This document shows positions 61,837-64,000 of a stretch of 64,000 nt of DNA, in pieces. The position numbers were made by a program, and so were the translations under genes. Under the pieces are notes generated by a model. It did not search any database and had not been told where the DNA came from. It worked only from the letters and a program-made list of their open reading frames with translations. The stretch is from Tersicoccus sp. Bi-70 (GTDB lineage Bacteria; Actinomycetota; Actinomycetes; Actinomycetales; Micrococcaceae), in assembly GCF_001968825.1 (NCBI RefSeq), contig NZ_MIEU01000011.1, positions 492,030 to 556,029 on the forward strand. The letters run 5' to 3'. Each line of letters begins with the position of its first letter. Positions within the stretch are counted from its first letter, which is position 1.

Positions 61837-62778
61837 ATGCGTATCGGACTGATCGCAATCGACGGCTGCTTCGGTTCAGCCATCGCGTCGATCATCGACA
61901 TCGTGCGGGTGGCCGACGGAGCCCGCGGCGATGTCGACCCGCGGATCGACCCGATCGAACTCGCCATCCTCGGACCGAAACGGCGAGTGACCACGACGGC
62001 ATCGATGACCCTGTCGGTGGACCACCCGCTGTCGGAGTCCGGAGAGTTCGACGTGGTCGTCGTCCCTGCGCTTGGAACCCTTACGGCCGCCGCTACCAAC
62101 GACGCCCTCCAGAGCCGAGATGCTCGTTCGGTCATCGCCTCGCTCGGGCGCCTCGACGAGGCGACCACCCGGATCGCCGCGGCGTGCACCGGCGTGTTCG
62201 CCGTCGCCGAGACCGGACGGATGCATCGTCGGCAGGCGACGACCAGCTGGTTCCTGGGGCCGGAGTTCCTGAAGCGCTATCCGACCGTCGCCCTCGATCT
62301 CGACACCATGGTCGTGGTCGACGGGAACCTCGTCACCGCCGGCGCCGCCTTCGCCCACATCGACCTCGCGCTCTCACTCGTGCGATCGATCAGTCCCGAC
62401 CTGGCCCAACATGTCGCCAAGCTGCTCATCATCGACGAGCGCCCGTCGCAGGCGGCCTTCGTCGCCTACGAACATCTCCGGCACGAGGACCCGATCGTCG
62501 TCGAGTTCGAACGCTTCGTGCGCGCCCGCCTGGACGAACCGTTCAACGTCGCCTTCGTCGCGCAGTCGCTCGGCACCAGCCGGCGCACCCTCGAACGACG
62601 AGTCCGTGCGGCGCTCAACCTCACTCCGCTCGGCTTCGCCCAACGGCTTCGCATCGAACGAGCTCGGCACCTCTCAGCAACCACGGACCTCACCTCCGCC
62701 GAGATCGCGCTACGGGTCGGCTACGCGAACGCCGAGACTCTGCGCTCCCTCCTGCGCAGGGAGCGACGCCGTTCCTGA
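61837..62778 (+). CDS. GlxA-type AraC transcriptional regulator
   Basis: A 313-residue regulator. The N-terminal 185 residues have the DJ-1/PfpI fold (RIGLIAIDGCFGSAIASIIDIV, VVVPALG, IAAACTGVFAVAETG). The C-terminal AraC domain carries LDEPFNVAFVAQSLGTSRRTLERRV and LTSAEIALRVGYANAETLRSLLRRE. The Cys of AACTGVF sits where the DJ-1 nucleophile would be. It probably senses a small molecule and controls the ABM gene. ATG 61837 precedes the first strand. Confidence 0.87.
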   Translation: MRIGLIAIDGCFGSAIASIIDIVRVADGARGDVDPRIDPIELAILGPKRRVTTTASMTLSVDHPLSESGEFDVVVVPALGTLTAAATNDALQSRDARSVIASLGRLDEATTRIAAACTGVFAVAETGRMHRRQATTSWFLGPEFLKRYPTVALDLDTMVVVDGNLVTAGAAFAHIDLALSLVRSISPDLAQHVAKLLIIDERPSQAAFVAYEHLRHEDPIVVEFERFVRARLDEPFNVAFVAQSLGTSRRTLERRVRAALNLTPLGFAQRLRIERARHLSATTDLTSAEIALRVGYANAETLRSLLRRERRRS

Positions 62779-62963
62779 CCTATCGCCATGCCTTAGAACC
62801 ACCTCTCAGCACGTCGCGTCGACGCCCCTGCACGACCCACTCGACACGCCCGCAGCACAAGCCATGCGACGTGTCCCGGCTTCCCGGACGGTCGGGGTTG
62901 GGCAGCTGTGCAGTTTGCCGGCCAGAATCGCGGGTTACCCCCCCCGCGATTGGGAGACACGCC
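62779..62963. other. Gap after the GlxA gene
   Basis: 185 bp without a recognisable gene. It includes an unusual run of eight C residues (62939-62946) followed by GCGATTGGG. Confidence 0.4.
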
Positions 62964-63428
62964 CTAGCTCTGGGCCTCTCCGAGGCGCGCTTCGGGCGTG
63001 AGCTCGGCGCGGAGACCGCCGCCGGTCGCAGCCCGGGCAAGAGCGCGACCCAGTGTAGGTGCCTGCTTGAACAAATTGTGACCGGCCACAAAAAGGACAG
63101 AGCCTGCCTCCCACACGGCCACGCCGTCCTCACTCCACGGGAGGTCGGTCACCCAGCAGTGAAGGAAGTCGCGCGGCTCTGGGTGGAGACCGGGCAGCGC
63201 CCGTGTCACGTATTCGCGTGCGCGTTCGTCCAGCGATCGAATCGCCGCCGGGTCGATGAAAGTTCCGTCGTCGCGGACGCCGACGGTGTCGCTGAGTCCG
63301 ACCGAGTAGTTTCTGTTGCCCGGTAGCGGCGTCGCGTAGACGCCGACTTCGCCGAAGACGCCGCTACTGTCCTGCAGGCACGCGACTCGTGCCGGGGCGG
63401 CGGCTATCACGTCGAAGGTCAGCCTCAT
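62964..63428 (-). pseudogene. FAD-dependent oxidoreductase, C-terminal part
   Basis: 155 residues match the C-terminal half of a DAO-type (sarcosine oxidase-like) flavoenzyme: ACLQDSSGVFGEVGVYATPLPGNRNYSVGL, then HCWVTDLPWSEDGVAVWEAGSVLFVAGHNLFKQAPTLGRALA. The family's N-terminal FAD-binding GxGxxG domain is missing, and no frame upstream supplies it. An ATG at 63428 allows expression of the fragment, but it should be inactive. Confidence 0.75.
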
Positions 63429-63634
63429 AGGCGTTGAGGAACGTCACCCCGCCTGCGAGATACAGCGACGACGCACCGTGCGGAATCCGACCCATCAGCA
63501 CCCAATCCATCCGTGTAACGCTCTAATCATGCATTAAACGCGACATCAATGAGGCGGTGCAACTCAGCGTGCGGAAAGTCGCGGGGCACTCGAGCCGACC
63601 GATAGTGTTACCGACGCAGACGCCAGTACGAATC
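63429..63634. other. Junction upstream of umuC
   Basis: About 200 bp, AT-richer around 63,520-63,560. No gene is supported. The sequence before 63,640 has no relation to umuC, so the break in umuC lies here. Confidence 0.4.
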
Positions 63635-64000
63635 ATGCATCTGACGCAATACCGCGGGGAATGGGGCATGATCGCCCGCTCGTCGAACTACGAGCTCTAT
63701 GGCGACCTCTCCGCCCGCACCATGGAGCTGCTGGGCCGGTACGCCGCCTGGCAGGAGGTCTACTCGATCGACGAGAGCTTCCTGGACCTGGACGCCCGCC
63801 GCGGCACCTACACCGACCAGGGGCGGGTGATCCGCGCCGCCGTCGCCAGGCACACCGGGCTGCCCGTGTGCGTCGGCATTGGCCCGACCAAGACCCTGGC
63901 GAAGTTCGCGAACAGGGTGGCCAAGCAGAATGGCCATCTGGGTGGGGTGTGCGACGTCGAGGCGATGCCGGCCGGGCACGTGGACGCGATCATGGCCCGC
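63635..64000 (+). CDS. umuC: Y-family DNA polymerase (UmuC type), 5' truncated and cut by the window
   Basis: The frame encodes QYRGEWGMIARSSNYELYGDL, then YAAWQEVYSIDESFLDLDAR with the catalytic SIDE motif, VCVGIGPTKTLAKFANRVAK and AMPAGHVDAIMAR, and leaves the window open. The UmuC N-terminus (first Asp, DVNNFYVSCE-type) is missing: only about 11 unrelated residues precede QYRGEW if ATG 63635 is used, or 21 from GTG 63605. It is probably a pseudogene or a fusion; what lies beyond 64,000 is unseen. Confidence 0.75.
   Translation, partial: MHLTQYRGEWGMIARSSNYELYGDLSARTMELLGRYAAWQEVYSIDESFLDLDARRGTYTDQGRVIRAAVARHTGLPVCVGIGPTKTLAKFANRVAKQNGHLGGVCDVEAMPAGHVDAIMAR

Overview
The window is high-GC actinobacterial chromosome, most likely from the Micrococcales and perhaps a Micrococcaceae/Kocuria-like organism. 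The support is gene content: a 32-residue bS22-type ribosomal peptide, a BldC-type regulator, a menaquinone block (menB-menE-menA), system II cytochrome c maturation (tlpA-ccdA-resB-ccsB), RamB next to the glyoxylate-shunt genes, a DUF4229 protein, and many GTG starts with 4-base overlaps. The genus is inference.

Bases 1-38,600 read as ordered core chromosome. They hold the 3' end of a TIM-barrel isomerase gene, proC, a KtrAB potassium uptake pair, an AcuC-type deacetylase, bldC and bS22, a YceI protein, the cytochrome c maturation operon, the menaquinone operon, an L-lactate dehydrogenase, a TetR/membrane-protein pair with visible operators, a thiolase/enoyl-CoA hydratase/hydroxyacyl-CoA dehydrogenase operon, a 5'-3' exonuclease, an MFS/XRE pair around a perfect 20-bp palindrome, RamB-aceA-aceB, a CX5R phosphatase, an MHS-family transporter and an acetyltransferase.

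The main anomaly in the core part lies at 19.1-20.5 kb. An orphan gene with an AbiEi-like N-terminus and a Vsr/DUF559 nuclease-like C-terminus is bracketed by four copies of a 60-61 bp palindromic repeat, three on its 3' side and one on its 5' side. The layout recalls REP/RAYT systems, but the protein family is different.

From about 38.6 kb to the right end the sequence is accessory. It holds palindromic GTCTATCGGGC elements around two orphan genes, a decayed uvrA-like gene, a formaldehyde dehydrogenase with an AraC regulator, and a chimera of truncated IS30 and IS3 sequence. Next comes a sugar-acid catabolic cassette (dehydratase, KDG kinase, KDPG aldolase, GntP transporter, FadR-type regulator), closed by an intact IS481 element with a GCTAGC target duplication. 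Beyond it lie two ISL3 copies, one truncated and one riddled with stops, in the same orientation around LtrA, a resolvase fragment, YeiH, a zinc alcohol dehydrogenase and a TetR gene. The 3' half of a tRNA-Thr gene with its own terminator sits near 61.15 kb and may mark an integration boundary. The last 3 kb carries a monooxygenase/GlxA pair, a truncated FAD oxidoreductase and a 5'-truncated umuC running off the window.

Functional links: the catabolic cassette should take a hexonate through 2-keto-3-deoxygluconate and KDPG to pyruvate and glyceraldehyde 3-phosphate. RamB probably controls the adjacent aceA/aceB. The thiolase operon carries a PaaR-like operator, which suggests aromatic or fatty acyl-CoA breakdown feeding acetyl-CoA to the glyoxylate shunt. 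All assignments were made by reading the sequence; no database search was run.
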